Source: Flavobacteriales bacterium UBA4474
Lineage (GTDB): Bacteria > Bacteroidota > Bacteroidia > Flavobacteriales_D > Sanyastnellaceae
Length of the DNA stretch: 19,467 bases
Assembly (NCBI GenBank): GCA_002389295.1
Contig: DGOE01000120.1
Coordinates: 1-19,467, forward strand
Reading direction: 5' to 3'
In this document: positions 8,501 to 15,244 of the stretch, piece after piece
How positions within the stretch are numbered: position 1 is the first letter of the stretch
Layout: each line of letters opens with the position of its first letter
Position numbers and translations under genes: made by a program
Notes under the pieces: model-generated
The model's database searches: none
The model's input: only the letters and a program-made list of their open reading frames with translations
What the model was told of the DNA's origin: nothing

Positions 8501-8629
8501 CCAGGGCTCGACCCTGAAGTGGTGCGGGACTTCGAAAATGCGCAAGACCGCAACATGAGCCCCAACGTGACCTACCTCACGCCGCCGCAGGAGCGGGCCT
8601 TCACCCTCGGCATCAACATGTCATTCTGA
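5513..8629 (+). CDS. susC: SusC/RagA-family TonB-dependent outer-membrane transporter
   Basis: This is the outer-membrane import channel of the glucan locus, predicted to work with the adjacent SusD as a lidded transporter powered by TonB. The 1038-residue protein has a signal peptide (1-23, ending LSAQ). A carboxypeptidase-regulatory-like domain follows (~25-100, VGVVSDENGAPMPGATV, SFVGY). Then comes DDVVVIGYG (106-114), typical of the SusC plug start. The plug is at ~115-245, with LYVVDGIPI (182-190), SVEILKDAAATGIYGSRGANGV and LITTKRGK. The rest is a long beta-barrel ending in a C-terminal aromatic residue (FTLGINMSF), the outer-membrane insertion signal. No N-terminal STN signalling domain is present, so it probably does not signal to an anti-sigma factor. 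susD follows after 6 nt. Substrate is inferred from the neighbouring GH13 enzymes. Confidence 0.95.
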   Translation: MIRFSTRLLAMAGICWMGSLSAQTLVGVVSDENGAPMPGATVVANGGARGVSSDMDGRYSLSLGAGSHTVDFSFVGYIKVSKSIVLAAGETKTLNIQLEADAVLMDDVVVIGYGVQRKKEVTGSIASIDSKQITAVRTPSFEAALQGQAAGVQVSQSSGVAGAGSLIRVRGVASVSAAGDPLYVVDGIPITQDYFLRGNSGALNNNPLATINPNDIASVEILKDAAATGIYGSRGANGVILITTKRGKAGTSYEFSSSVGFSNPASLPNMLSTEQYLTLRQEAWENDGGTGYVWLPGFTSSGDAPQTRKAAFEQAMQTNTDWVDQTIGTGVKHNYSFGARKGGEDYSLYAGVSYDDNGSYLLGNSYERVSGRLNADYAPTDWAKIMVSSSLSQGINNRIDAAWSGGLGDAMSNALPYYPVYRSDTLFNADGSIQAVPGDFYLYQDEWGGTKNPVAVRESKTWLTTENRSINNVSLVLTPMDNLFIKGSGGFDYMHVREDIYNPPSIFISSDLGNANRYANYVLNWNYSLTADYKMDLTEFSSLSLLAGSEFQRTDSYGYGIGFGDVTGPIFDNDSLLEVANGQTTVNNPSQHSFLSYFGRANYTLKDRYFFQATARVDGSSRFGRNYRYGFFPSLSAGWVISDEPWFESGTLSFLKARTSWGKTGNAALPDYARFGTYSAQDNGILYNGQPILFPLQPANPNLRWETSRTVDASIEIGLWNDRVTTEIAYYNKSSQDVIMNVSTPPSTGFTNRWDNVATILNRGLELSVKSRNLIGEFQWTTEVNFARNYNELQSIGEYTPDAVSGGTNDSRVITGSPVGSFYLMMFSHVDAETGLPVYLDRAGNETFDYDNSERQYVGDGLPDFVGGMTNTFRWKNWDLRALATFSYGAKIFDSSSKRQLGVVTSWNMRTEILDRWRQPGDEATFPRLTLDETTYGLPSGFPWWNTSLFVFDASYLRLRNLTLGYTIPSIGKGKHAIRDLRVNASVTNLFTITNFPGLDPEVVRDFENAQDRNMSPNVTYLTPPQERAFTLGINMSF

Positions 8630-8635
8630 TCCGCC

Positions 8636-10063
8636 ATGCAGACGAAAATGAAATCCCTTCGCCTTCTCGCCGGCATCGCAGGATGCACGCTGCTGCTGAC
8701 AGGTTGTGACCGCATGCTGGAGTTTGAACCGGGCGATGTGATCCTCGCCGAGGACGCCATCAATACGGCCGACGATTTGCAGCGCATGCTCAATTCCAAC
8801 TACGATGTGCTGGCCAACGTCCTCAACGGCCGCCAGCAGAGCATCGCGGAGTTGCTCACCGACAACATGGCCCGCCCATACTCCAGCCTGGACTACACCG
8901 CCGTCTGGAACCGCGAGACCAACTTTTTCACGCCCACCACCGGCGGACTTTACACCGACTTCTACTACGCCATCTACCGCGCCAATGTGGTGGTGGAGAG
9001 CTTCGAACTGGTGGAAGGGCTGGACGACGCCACCGCCTTGCGCCTGGAGGCCGAGTCCCGCTTTGTGCGCGCGGTGTGCCACTGGTATCTGGTCAAGATG
9101 TGGGCCTATCCCTATGGCTACACCGCCGACAACAGCCACTTGGGCGTGCCGCTGCGCACCGACGCGGTCGCACCACCAAGCCCCCGGGCCACCGTGGCTG
9201 AGGTCTACGCCCAGGTCATCGAAGATTTGGAATTCGCCAAGGCCAACCTGCCCAATGAAAACGGCCCATATGCGAGCAGCATGGCTGCCAGCGGCTTTCT
9301 GGCCCACATCCACTTCCTCCGCCAGGAATGGGGTGCTGCGCGGCTTGAGGCCGAGCGCGTGATCAACAGTGGACTGTTTCAGTTGGATGGCGACCTCGAC
9401 CGTTTCGAAGCGGGCAGCGACAGCGTGCTGGCCGGCGACCTGGTCAACCCCGAGACTGTCTTTGGCATCGCTGGCGGATATTTTGCCGTAGACGGCGACA
9501 GCTTGCTGAACGACAGGAGCTACGCCTTCCGTGACAATTTCCGCCAGGACAACAACATCAACCCGCAGCTGACCTTTAGCCAGGACATCTACGACCTGTT
9601 CCAATTGAATTCCGCCGATGACCGCGGTGATTGGATCGAGAGCAATGGGGTGACCCACAAGGTGACGCGGTTTGACAACAAGCAGTTCTTCAATGTGCCC
9701 GTGGTGCACCTCACCGGGCTGCACCTGCTGCGGGCGATGTGCCTGGCGTCAACCGGCGCCGATCTGGCCACCGCCATTGGAGACATCAATGCCATTCGAG
9801 ACCGGGCATTTGGCGCAGACCTCAATGATATGGACCCAGGAGCGGATGCGGCCACCGTGCTCGCTGCAGCGCGGGAAGAATACCTCAAAGAGACCCTTTG
9901 CGAAGGCTGGGAACTCGATCAGATGAAACTGCGCGGTGTGATGGGTGAATCCGAGACGGTGCGCGATGCGCCGTGGGATTGTCCCGGCTCGCTGTTGCAG
10001 TTCCCGAACTCCTCCACCACAGCCGCCGGCTTCATTCTCAATGAGGAAGGCGGATGCCTGTGA
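8636..10063 (+). CDS. susD: SusD/RagB-family surface glycan-binding lipoprotein
   Basis: This is the partner of SusC, expected to cap the transporter and bind oligosaccharide at the cell surface. In 475 residues it shows a lipoprotein signal with lipobox LTGC and acylated Cys24. The acidic residues after the cysteine (CDRMLEFEPGD) fit the surface-export signal of Bacteroidota lipoproteins. Family features include the N-terminal helical region, AESRFVRAVCHWYLVKMWAYPYG (residues ~139-161), and the C-terminal ETLCEGWELDQMKLRG, corresponding to the E-x-E-G-x-R/W-x-x-D segment of SusD proteins. The start at 8636 leaves a 5-residue n-region before the second Met (8648), which could be the true start. 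Spacing to susC is 6 nt, so the two are almost certainly co-transcribed. Confidence 0.94.
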   Translation: MQTKMKSLRLLAGIAGCTLLLTGCDRMLEFEPGDVILAEDAINTADDLQRMLNSNYDVLANVLNGRQQSIAELLTDNMARPYSSLDYTAVWNRETNFFTPTTGGLYTDFYYAIYRANVVVESFELVEGLDDATALRLEAESRFVRAVCHWYLVKMWAYPYGYTADNSHLGVPLRTDAVAPPSPRATVAEVYAQVIEDLEFAKANLPNENGPYASSMAASGFLAHIHFLRQEWGAARLEAERVINSGLFQLDGDLDRFEAGSDSVLAGDLVNPETVFGIAGGYFAVDGDSLLNDRSYAFRDNFRQDNNINPQLTFSQDIYDLFQLNSADDRGDWIESNGVTHKVTRFDNKQFFNVPVVHLTGLHLLRAMCLASTGADLATAIGDINAIRDRAFGADLNDMDPGADAATVLAAAREEYLKETLCEGWELDQMKLRGVMGESETVRDAPWDCPGSLLQFPNSSTTAAGFILNEEGGCL

Positions 10064-10080
10064 CCACCTTACAGAAAGCG

Positions 10081-10587
10081 ATGACCATGAAACCCCTTTC
10101 TTTCATTCTGTTGATGGCCATCGCCGTGGCTGCTGCATTCACCGGGTGCAAGCCTGAGATCGCGGGCGAACTCGGTGACCCCATCGACAAACGCGCCGGA
10201 TTTTTGGGCACGTGGGAGCTGGCCTCCTTTACCCAGCAAGACCTCAACAACCCGGTCAAGGAAACGCGCGACCTGAGCCACCTCTACATTCAGGACGGTG
10301 TGGCGCCCATGCGCATGGATTTCGGCGCCGACGATTCGTACACCATCCAACAGGAAATTGGGCGGGAGTACTTCGGAGAAGGCGGCATGTGGGCCTTTGA
10401 TGACCCGGCCTTCCCCACCTTTCTCATCCTCATGGGCGCGGCCGATACGCTGCAGTACAACCTCGGAACCACGGTGCGGCCCTATGACAATCAGATGGCC
10501 ATCCAATACCGCCGCAGCTGCGGTGAAGGTGGTGCCCTGCTCGAAACCGTGATCTACACGTTCACCTTCAACCGCATTCCGCAATGA
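10081..10587 (+). CDS. small lipoprotein, resembles DUF5004/lipocalin-like family
   Basis: This is a 168-residue lipoprotein of unknown role, probably on the outer membrane. From the ATG at 10081 the signal peptide MTMKPLSFILLMAIAVAAAF leads to TGC, with Cys23 as the lipidation site. The following residues (CKPEIAGELGD) are acidic, compatible with surface display. The body begins FLGTWELASFTQQD, a G-x-W-x-(L)-x-S pattern of lipocalin-like proteins and of DUF5004, which often sits beside SusC/SusD; I match it by eye only. The reading frame stays open upstream to an ATG at 10054 that overlaps susD. I prefer 10081 because the signal peptide starts there; 10087 is also possible. It lies 17 nt after susD and overlaps the next gene by 4 nt (ATGA). 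It may be an accessory glycan-binding or stabilizing lipoprotein; that is inference. Confidence 0.72.
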   Translation: MTMKPLSFILLMAIAVAAAFTGCKPEIAGELGDPIDKRAGFLGTWELASFTQQDLNNPVKETRDLSHLYIQDGVAPMRMDFGADDSYTIQQEIGREYFGEGGMWAFDDPAFPTFLILMGAADTLQYNLGTTVRPYDNQMAIQYRRSCGEGGALLETVIYTFTFNRIPQ

Positions 10588-11468
10588 ACCGCATTCAACT
10601 ATCCCTTGCCCTGTTGCTTGTCGCGGCCAGTTTCTCTGTGACTTGGGGGCAAGCGGCCTATGTGCTGCCCTCCCCTACGGCCGTGGATTCTGAGTGCACG
10701 CTGTACATCGATTTGACCCAATGCCAAGACCAACGGCTCAGCGACATGCTCGACGCCTACCCCGATGAGGATGTCTACCTCTGGATTTGGAACCCTTCGG
10801 CGCCTGTCCAAGGCAATGGCGATTGGGGCGACAGCGACGACCACCAGGCCATGACCAAGGTCAGTGAGAAGCTCTACAGCTATTCGTTTGTGCCGAGTGT
10901 GTATTTCGGCGTGGACGGGCCGACGTTTTTTACCCGCGGCATTTCCTGTCTGGCCAAATTCGACAATGGATACGCTTATGAAGAGGAGTTTGGCGGCGAG
11001 GCCAAGACCGAGGACCTCTCCGTGGGCATCGTCCCCCAATTGTGCAATGGCCGCATGTGCATCTTCCCGGAAATTTGCGAAGGAGATGACTTTGTGACCT
11101 TTACATACGACAACAGCCAGGAGACCAACCCCGACCTGCAAAATCTCAGTGAAGTCTACCTGCACCTGACCGCGCGCACCGACGCTTTTACCCTCTACAC
11201 CTATGGCGATGACGGGGTGGCCTCCACCCCATTCGATGCCGGCGCGGTTCCCGAGTTGCGCATGCAGCCGGTAGAAGGTGAGCCCGGGATGTTCACCTTC
11301 ACCTTTGTGCCGGAAGATTTCTTTTTGGGCACGCCAAGCAACATTGACCAATCTCCCTATACGGGAGCCACCCTCGAAAACGGGGTCAGGTGGTACATCA
11401 CCAAACCGGGATACACCTTTACGGGTCCCCCTCCCGCCAACAGCCTCGGCATTCTGAACTGCGAATGA
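10584..11468 (+). CDS. exported two-module protein of the glucan locus, function unknown
   Basis: The 294-residue protein has a cleavable signal peptide (1-23, SVTWGQ) and no lipobox, so it is periplasmic or secreted; it also lacks a T9SS C-terminal domain. Two similar halves are visible, ~26-148 and ~161-281. Each starts with P-x2-x-x-x-D/DD-x2-T-L/F-x-Y/I-D, then has a VYL strand, a SY/TFTF-x-F segment, and ends near a hydrophobic strand plus NG or KPG (CLAKFDNG, VRWYITKPG). The same pattern forms residues ~24-150 of the T9SS amylase (TLYYDATEG, VYIHTG, LWSYDF, LAMVFRNG). Seven cysteines (38, 47, 122, 154, 159, 165, 293) suggest disulfides. It overlaps both neighbours by 4 nt, so its product is translationally coupled to the operon. 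A SusE/SusF-like glucan-binding role is plausible but unproven. Confidence 0.78.
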   Translation: MNRIQLSLALLLVAASFSVTWGQAAYVLPSPTAVDSECTLYIDLTQCQDQRLSDMLDAYPDEDVYLWIWNPSAPVQGNGDWGDSDDHQAMTKVSEKLYSYSFVPSVYFGVDGPTFFTRGISCLAKFDNGYAYEEEFGGEAKTEDLSVGIVPQLCNGRMCIFPEICEGDDFVTFTYDNSQETNPDLQNLSEVYLHLTARTDAFTLYTYGDDGVASTPFDAGAVPELRMQPVEGEPGMFTFTFVPEDFFLGTPSNIDQSPYTGATLENGVRWYITKPGYTFTGPPPANSLGILNCE

Positions 11469-13828
11469 GACTTTCCGCACTCCTTGCCCTGCCCCTCCTG
11501 CTGATCGCCGGTTGCGGCAATCCAGGAGCGCACCGTACTTCCGCACCGCCCCCACAGGTGATTCCCGGGACCGCCCTTCCCATCAGGCTCTCACCGGACT
11601 CCACGTGGGTGCCCTTGGACGATTTCATACCGGGCGTGCAAGCCGAGCGCATCTCGTGGCAACCAGATTGGGCCACGGGCATTGATTTGGCCCCCGACAG
11701 TGCCGGCAATGAGCGCGGCGTGTGGATTCATGGTCAACCCGTCCAAGGATTTGGGGCATTGGGGCTCACGGTTGGTGGCCGCACCGCCCACATTCCGGTC
11801 TTGGCCTCTTCCATGAAAAAGGTGTCCTTCGCCTTGGCTCCCGGTTATGAATCGCGCCAAGATGTGCGGATCATGGGGGGCTTCAATGGTTGGTCACGCC
11901 TGAGCCAGCCCTTGACCCAAGGAAGTGACGGCCGCTGGCGCACCTCCCTCACGTTGCCCGAAGGCAAGCACGCCTACCAGCTCATCATCGATGGCGAGGA
12001 AATGCCAGACCCGGCCAATCCCGACCGTGTGGACAACGGTTTTGGCGGTTACAACTCCATGCTGACGGTCGCCTCAAGTGGCCCGACCCTGGCACTCAAC
12101 GCCATCGGTTTTGGTGGCAACCAGGTGCACGATGTCCGGCTGCTCGGTGCACCGGGTGCGCGTGTATGGGCCTGGTGGGAAAACCAGCTGTACAACACCA
12201 CGATCCTTGGTGAAGACGGTACAGGAATGGTGCGCATCCCCGCGGCAGCATACGGCGCAGGACGGACCAACCTCAGGCTCTGGGCTTCGGGCAAGGGCCA
12301 GCCCAGCCGCGAAGTGCGCATCCCTCTGCTGGACGGTCTGCCCATCACTTCGCCGACGGCCTTGACACGGGAAGATTGGGAGGCCCAGGTGATGTACTTC
12401 ATGATGGTGGACCGGTTTCGGAATGCCGACCCGCAGAATGACCGTCCCTTGGACGATCCCGAAGTGCACCCCCGCGCCAATGACCACGGAGGAGACCTCG
12501 CCGGCGTGCGCGCTGCCCTCGACGCGGGGTATTTTCAAGAATTGGGCGTGACCGCGCTCTGGTTGTCCCCCTTGACGCGCAACCCTGACAAGGCTTACGG
12601 CTATTGGACGGACCCTTCTACCGACGTCACCAGCCGCTTCAGTGGTTATCACGGATACTGGCCGGTCTCCAATACGGCGCTGGATCCCCGTTTTGGGACG
12701 CGGGAGACGTTTGATGGCCTGGTCGACGCCGCCCATGACAATGGCATGAATTTCCTGCTGGATTATGTGGCCAACCATGTGCACGAAGCGCACCCGCTGT
12801 ACGCGGAGCACCCGGATTGGGCGACCAACCTCTACCTCCCCGACGGCCGCGAAAACACGCAGCTCTGGGATGATGAAAGGCTGACCACCTGGTTTGACAC
12901 CTTCATGCCCACTTTGGATTTGCGGCGGGAAGATGTGGCCGGAGCCATGTCCGACAGCGCCGTGTGGTGGATCGCCAACAGTGGCATCGATGGCTTCCGT
13001 CACGATGCGACCAAACACATCCCCCTCTCCTTTTGGCGCATGCTCACGCGCAAGGTGAAGTCGGAGACAGCAGGCAGCGGACGCCGGGTTTTCCAAATCG
13101 GAGAGACCTATGGCAGTGCGGAACTCATCTCAAGTTATCTGGGCACGGGTCTGTTGGACGCGCAATTCGACTTCAACTTGTACGACAAGGCCATTTTGGC
13201 TTTTGGCAAGGATGGCACCGGTGTCGAGGAGCTCGCCCGCGTGGCGCAGGAAGGCCTCGATGTCTATGGCGCCCACCACTTGATGGGCACCATCACAGGC
13301 AACCAAGACCGCCCCCGCTTTGCCTCATTGGCTGAAGGGACGGTGCGGTGGGATGAAGACCACAAATTGGCCGGTTGGACGCGCGAGATCCGGCGAGACG
13401 GCGTGCGGGGGCACCAGGCCATGCGCATGTTGACTTCCTTCAATATGTCCATGCCAGGCGTGCCTTGCATCTACCAGGGAGATGAATATGCCGATGTGGG
13501 GGGCAACGATCCCGACAACCGGCGCATGATGCGTTTTGATGACCTGGACCTCGAAGAAATGCGCACGCGCGACATCACTGCGGCCTGGATCGCTTTGCGC
13601 CGCAGCCGCATGAGCATGGTGTATGGCCAAACACGGTTGGAGGTCATACAGCCCGAAGTGCTCAAAATCACAAGGGAATACCTCGATGAAGCCACCACGG
13701 TCATCATCAATACAGGGGCCACTCCTGTCCAAATAGAGGGCCTCAGCGATGACCAACTGCTGCTTGGCCGCGCCCCTTCCGGAAGCATAGCACCACTGAC
13801 AGCAGTGGCCATTCGTGCCACTCTTTGA
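11465..13828 (+). CDS. GH13 alpha-amylase-family lipoprotein (neopullulanase/maltodextrinase-like)
   Basis: This enzyme is predicted to hydrolyse maltooligosaccharides or branched dextrins at the envelope. I start it at 11465, where ATGA overlaps the previous stop and gives a lipoprotein signal (MRLSALLALPLLLIAGC, Cys17). The frame is open further upstream, to 11390, but that would bury the signal. Parts in 787 residues: a proline-rich N-terminal stretch, a CBM48/AMPK-like domain (~117-200, VRIMGGFNGWS), an E-set stretch (~205-290), and the GH13 barrel (~305-680). Motifs are DYVANH (433-438), GFRHDATKH with nucleophile Asp514, IGETYG with acid/base Glu547, and GNQDRPR with Asp615. The last normally reads N-H-D; Gln614 replaces the His. 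No acidic cluster follows Cys17 (CGNPGAHRTS), so periplasmic retention is more likely than surface display. It is the last gene of the susC operon. Confidence 0.9.
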   Translation: MRLSALLALPLLLIAGCGNPGAHRTSAPPPQVIPGTALPIRLSPDSTWVPLDDFIPGVQAERISWQPDWATGIDLAPDSAGNERGVWIHGQPVQGFGALGLTVGGRTAHIPVLASSMKKVSFALAPGYESRQDVRIMGGFNGWSRLSQPLTQGSDGRWRTSLTLPEGKHAYQLIIDGEEMPDPANPDRVDNGFGGYNSMLTVASSGPTLALNAIGFGGNQVHDVRLLGAPGARVWAWWENQLYNTTILGEDGTGMVRIPAAAYGAGRTNLRLWASGKGQPSREVRIPLLDGLPITSPTALTREDWEAQVMYFMMVDRFRNADPQNDRPLDDPEVHPRANDHGGDLAGVRAALDAGYFQELGVTALWLSPLTRNPDKAYGYWTDPSTDVTSRFSGYHGYWPVSNTALDPRFGTRETFDGLVDAAHDNGMNFLLDYVANHVHEAHPLYAEHPDWATNLYLPDGRENTQLWDDERLTTWFDTFMPTLDLRREDVAGAMSDSAVWWIANSGIDGFRHDATKHIPLSFWRMLTRKVKSETAGSGRRVFQIGETYGSAELISSYLGTGLLDAQFDFNLYDKAILAFGKDGTGVEELARVAQEGLDVYGAHHLMGTITGNQDRPRFASLAEGTVRWDEDHKLAGWTREIRRDGVRGHQAMRMLTSFNMSMPGVPCIYQGDEYADVGGNDPDNRRMMRFDDLDLEEMRTRDITAAWIALRRSRMSMVYGQTRLEVIQPEVLKITREYLDEATTVIINTGATPVQIEGLSDDQLLLGRAPSGSIAPLTAVAIRATL

Positions 13829-13857
13829 GCGCGGTATGGATTCGACACTTATTCTTG
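13824..13857 (+). promoter_or_regulatory. candidate promoter of the PQQ-type dehydrogenase gene
   Basis: TTTG (13824-13827, in the stop region of the amylase) is followed after 22 nt by TATTCTTG (13850-13857), one base from TAnnTTTG. The ATG at 13862 lies only 4 nt after the box, implying a leaderless or nearly leaderless transcript. With only 33 bp between the genes, read-through from the operon is an alternative. Confidence 0.45.
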
Positions 13858-13861
13858 CCCT

Positions 13862-15241
13862 ATGAAAATTCAATCGTGCATTCTTGCTTGTGCAGTTTTG
13901 ACTGTTTTGTCCTTCGGAACGAAGGCGCAGGAGACCTTCACCATCGGCAATTCCACGCTGTACGCCACTGACCTGGTGACCGACAGCCAGATTCCATGGG
14001 AAATCCTGTGGGGTGGCGATGACATGCTGTGGTGCAGCGAGCGCAAGGGGCGGGTGCTCCGCATCGATCCGGCGACCGGTGAGTACACCACGGTGTTGGA
14101 CCTCAATGTCACCTTCAACGGCAACGGAGAGCCTGGACTGCTGGGCATGGTCCAGCACCCTGACTTCCCCACTGACCCGCGGGTGTGGGTGGTGTATTGC
14201 GATGGTCAGTTCAGCGTTTCGGAGCACCTGAGCGTCTTTGAATGGGACGGCACAGCGTTGGTGAATGAGGAGGAATTGCTGACCCTTCCGGGCGCACAAA
14301 TCCACAATGGAAGCCGCTTGATGTGGCTGCCGGACAACACCATGCTCATGACGACTGGCGATGCGGGTGAAACCGACAACAGCCAGGACCTGGAAAGCCT
14401 CAATGGCAAAATCTTGCGCCTCAACCCCGATGGCACGGTGCCCGCCGACAATCCTTGGCCTGACAGCTACGTGTACACTTGGGGCAACCGCAACCCACAG
14501 GGCCTGTGCATTGGTCCCAACGGCAACATCTATGCCTCAGAGCATGGACAGAACACCGATGATGAGTTCAACCTCGTCGAGGCCGGCCGGAATTACGGAT
14601 GGCCCAACGTGCAGGGCGCCTGCAATACGTCTTCCGAGAATGCCTTTTGCGCCGAATGGGATGTCATGGAGCCGCTCGCCGCCTGGACCCCATGCATTGC
14701 GCTCAACGGACTGGAGTACTACACGCATGACGCCATTCCAGAATTGCAGGGCAAAGTCATGATGGCCGTAATGAGCGGATTCAATGACCCCATCCCCGGA
14801 AGGGTGATCGTCTTTGACATGAGCGAAGACGGATTGGCCGTTGAGGGCCAAGAAGCTTATTTCTCGAGCTACAACCAGCGCATTCGCGACATAGCCGTCA
14901 ACCCCTACACGGGTGCCTTCTACCTCGCATTCAACGGCACTTCTTACCCCGGATCTCCTCCCAACATCATCAAGGAGTTCAGCACTTCCGATCCTTCAGG
15001 GGTTCCATCCCCGGTGGTGACGCCCGTTGCGGTACGCCCGGTGCCCGCGCAGGGTTCTGTCGAGATCAGCGTGACCGAAGGTGCCGTGGGTGGTCCATTG
15101 GTCATCCGCGACATGGCGGGACGCCTGGTCTACGAGGGCTCGGTGAGCGCAGCGGTCTTCAACTTGGACCTCCAAGATTGGGCTCCAGGGCGTTACGTCA
15201 TTTGGACGGCTGTCGGCGCGGCCGACTTGATGGTCCGCTGA
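13862..15241 (+). CDS. secreted PQQ-dependent sugar (aldose) dehydrogenase-like protein with T9SS sorting domain
   Basis: This is a member of the soluble glucose dehydrogenase/Yli/HHIP-like beta-propeller family, which oxidises aldoses to lactones using pyrroloquinoline quinone. In 459 residues there is a signal peptide (1-23, ending GTKAQ). The six-bladed propeller (~25-375) contains PGLLGMVQHPDF, then IHNGSRLMWLPD with the likely catalytic base His148, TTGDAG, GKILRLNPDG and YTWGNRNPQG. EHGQNTDDEFNLVEAGRNYGWP completes the set of family landmarks. Residues ~388-459 look like a T9SS C-terminal domain (VAVRPVPAQGSVEIS, VIRDMAGRLVYEG, PGRYVIW), so secretion through the outer membrane is expected. 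Position downstream of the amylases suggests extracellular oxidation of released sugars; substrate and PQQ use are inferred. Its 3' end is 3 nt from the convergent neighbour. Confidence 0.88.
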   Translation: MKIQSCILACAVLTVLSFGTKAQETFTIGNSTLYATDLVTDSQIPWEILWGGDDMLWCSERKGRVLRIDPATGEYTTVLDLNVTFNGNGEPGLLGMVQHPDFPTDPRVWVVYCDGQFSVSEHLSVFEWDGTALVNEEELLTLPGAQIHNGSRLMWLPDNTMLMTTGDAGETDNSQDLESLNGKILRLNPDGTVPADNPWPDSYVYTWGNRNPQGLCIGPNGNIYASEHGQNTDDEFNLVEAGRNYGWPNVQGACNTSSENAFCAEWDVMEPLAAWTPCIALNGLEYYTHDAIPELQGKVMMAVMSGFNDPIPGRVIVFDMSEDGLAVEGQEAYFSSYNQRIRDIAVNPYTGAFYLAFNGTSYPGSPPNIIKEFSTSDPSGVPSPVVTPVAVRPVPAQGSVEISVTEGAVGGPLVIRDMAGRLVYEGSVSAAVFNLDLQDWAPGRYVIWTAVGAADLMVR

Positions 15242-15244
15242 CCC

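Noticed and set aside
5984..8545. 853-codon open frame on the minus strand, opposite susC
   Set aside because: It is fully antisense to a clear SusC gene, has no recognisable domain or signal and a biased Val/Ala/Gly composition. GC-rich third-position codon bias of susC explains it.
11390..11464. 25-codon upstream extension of the lipoprotein GH13
   Set aside because: It overlaps the previous gene and hides the lipoprotein signal. The ATGA overlap at 11465 fits the operon pattern.
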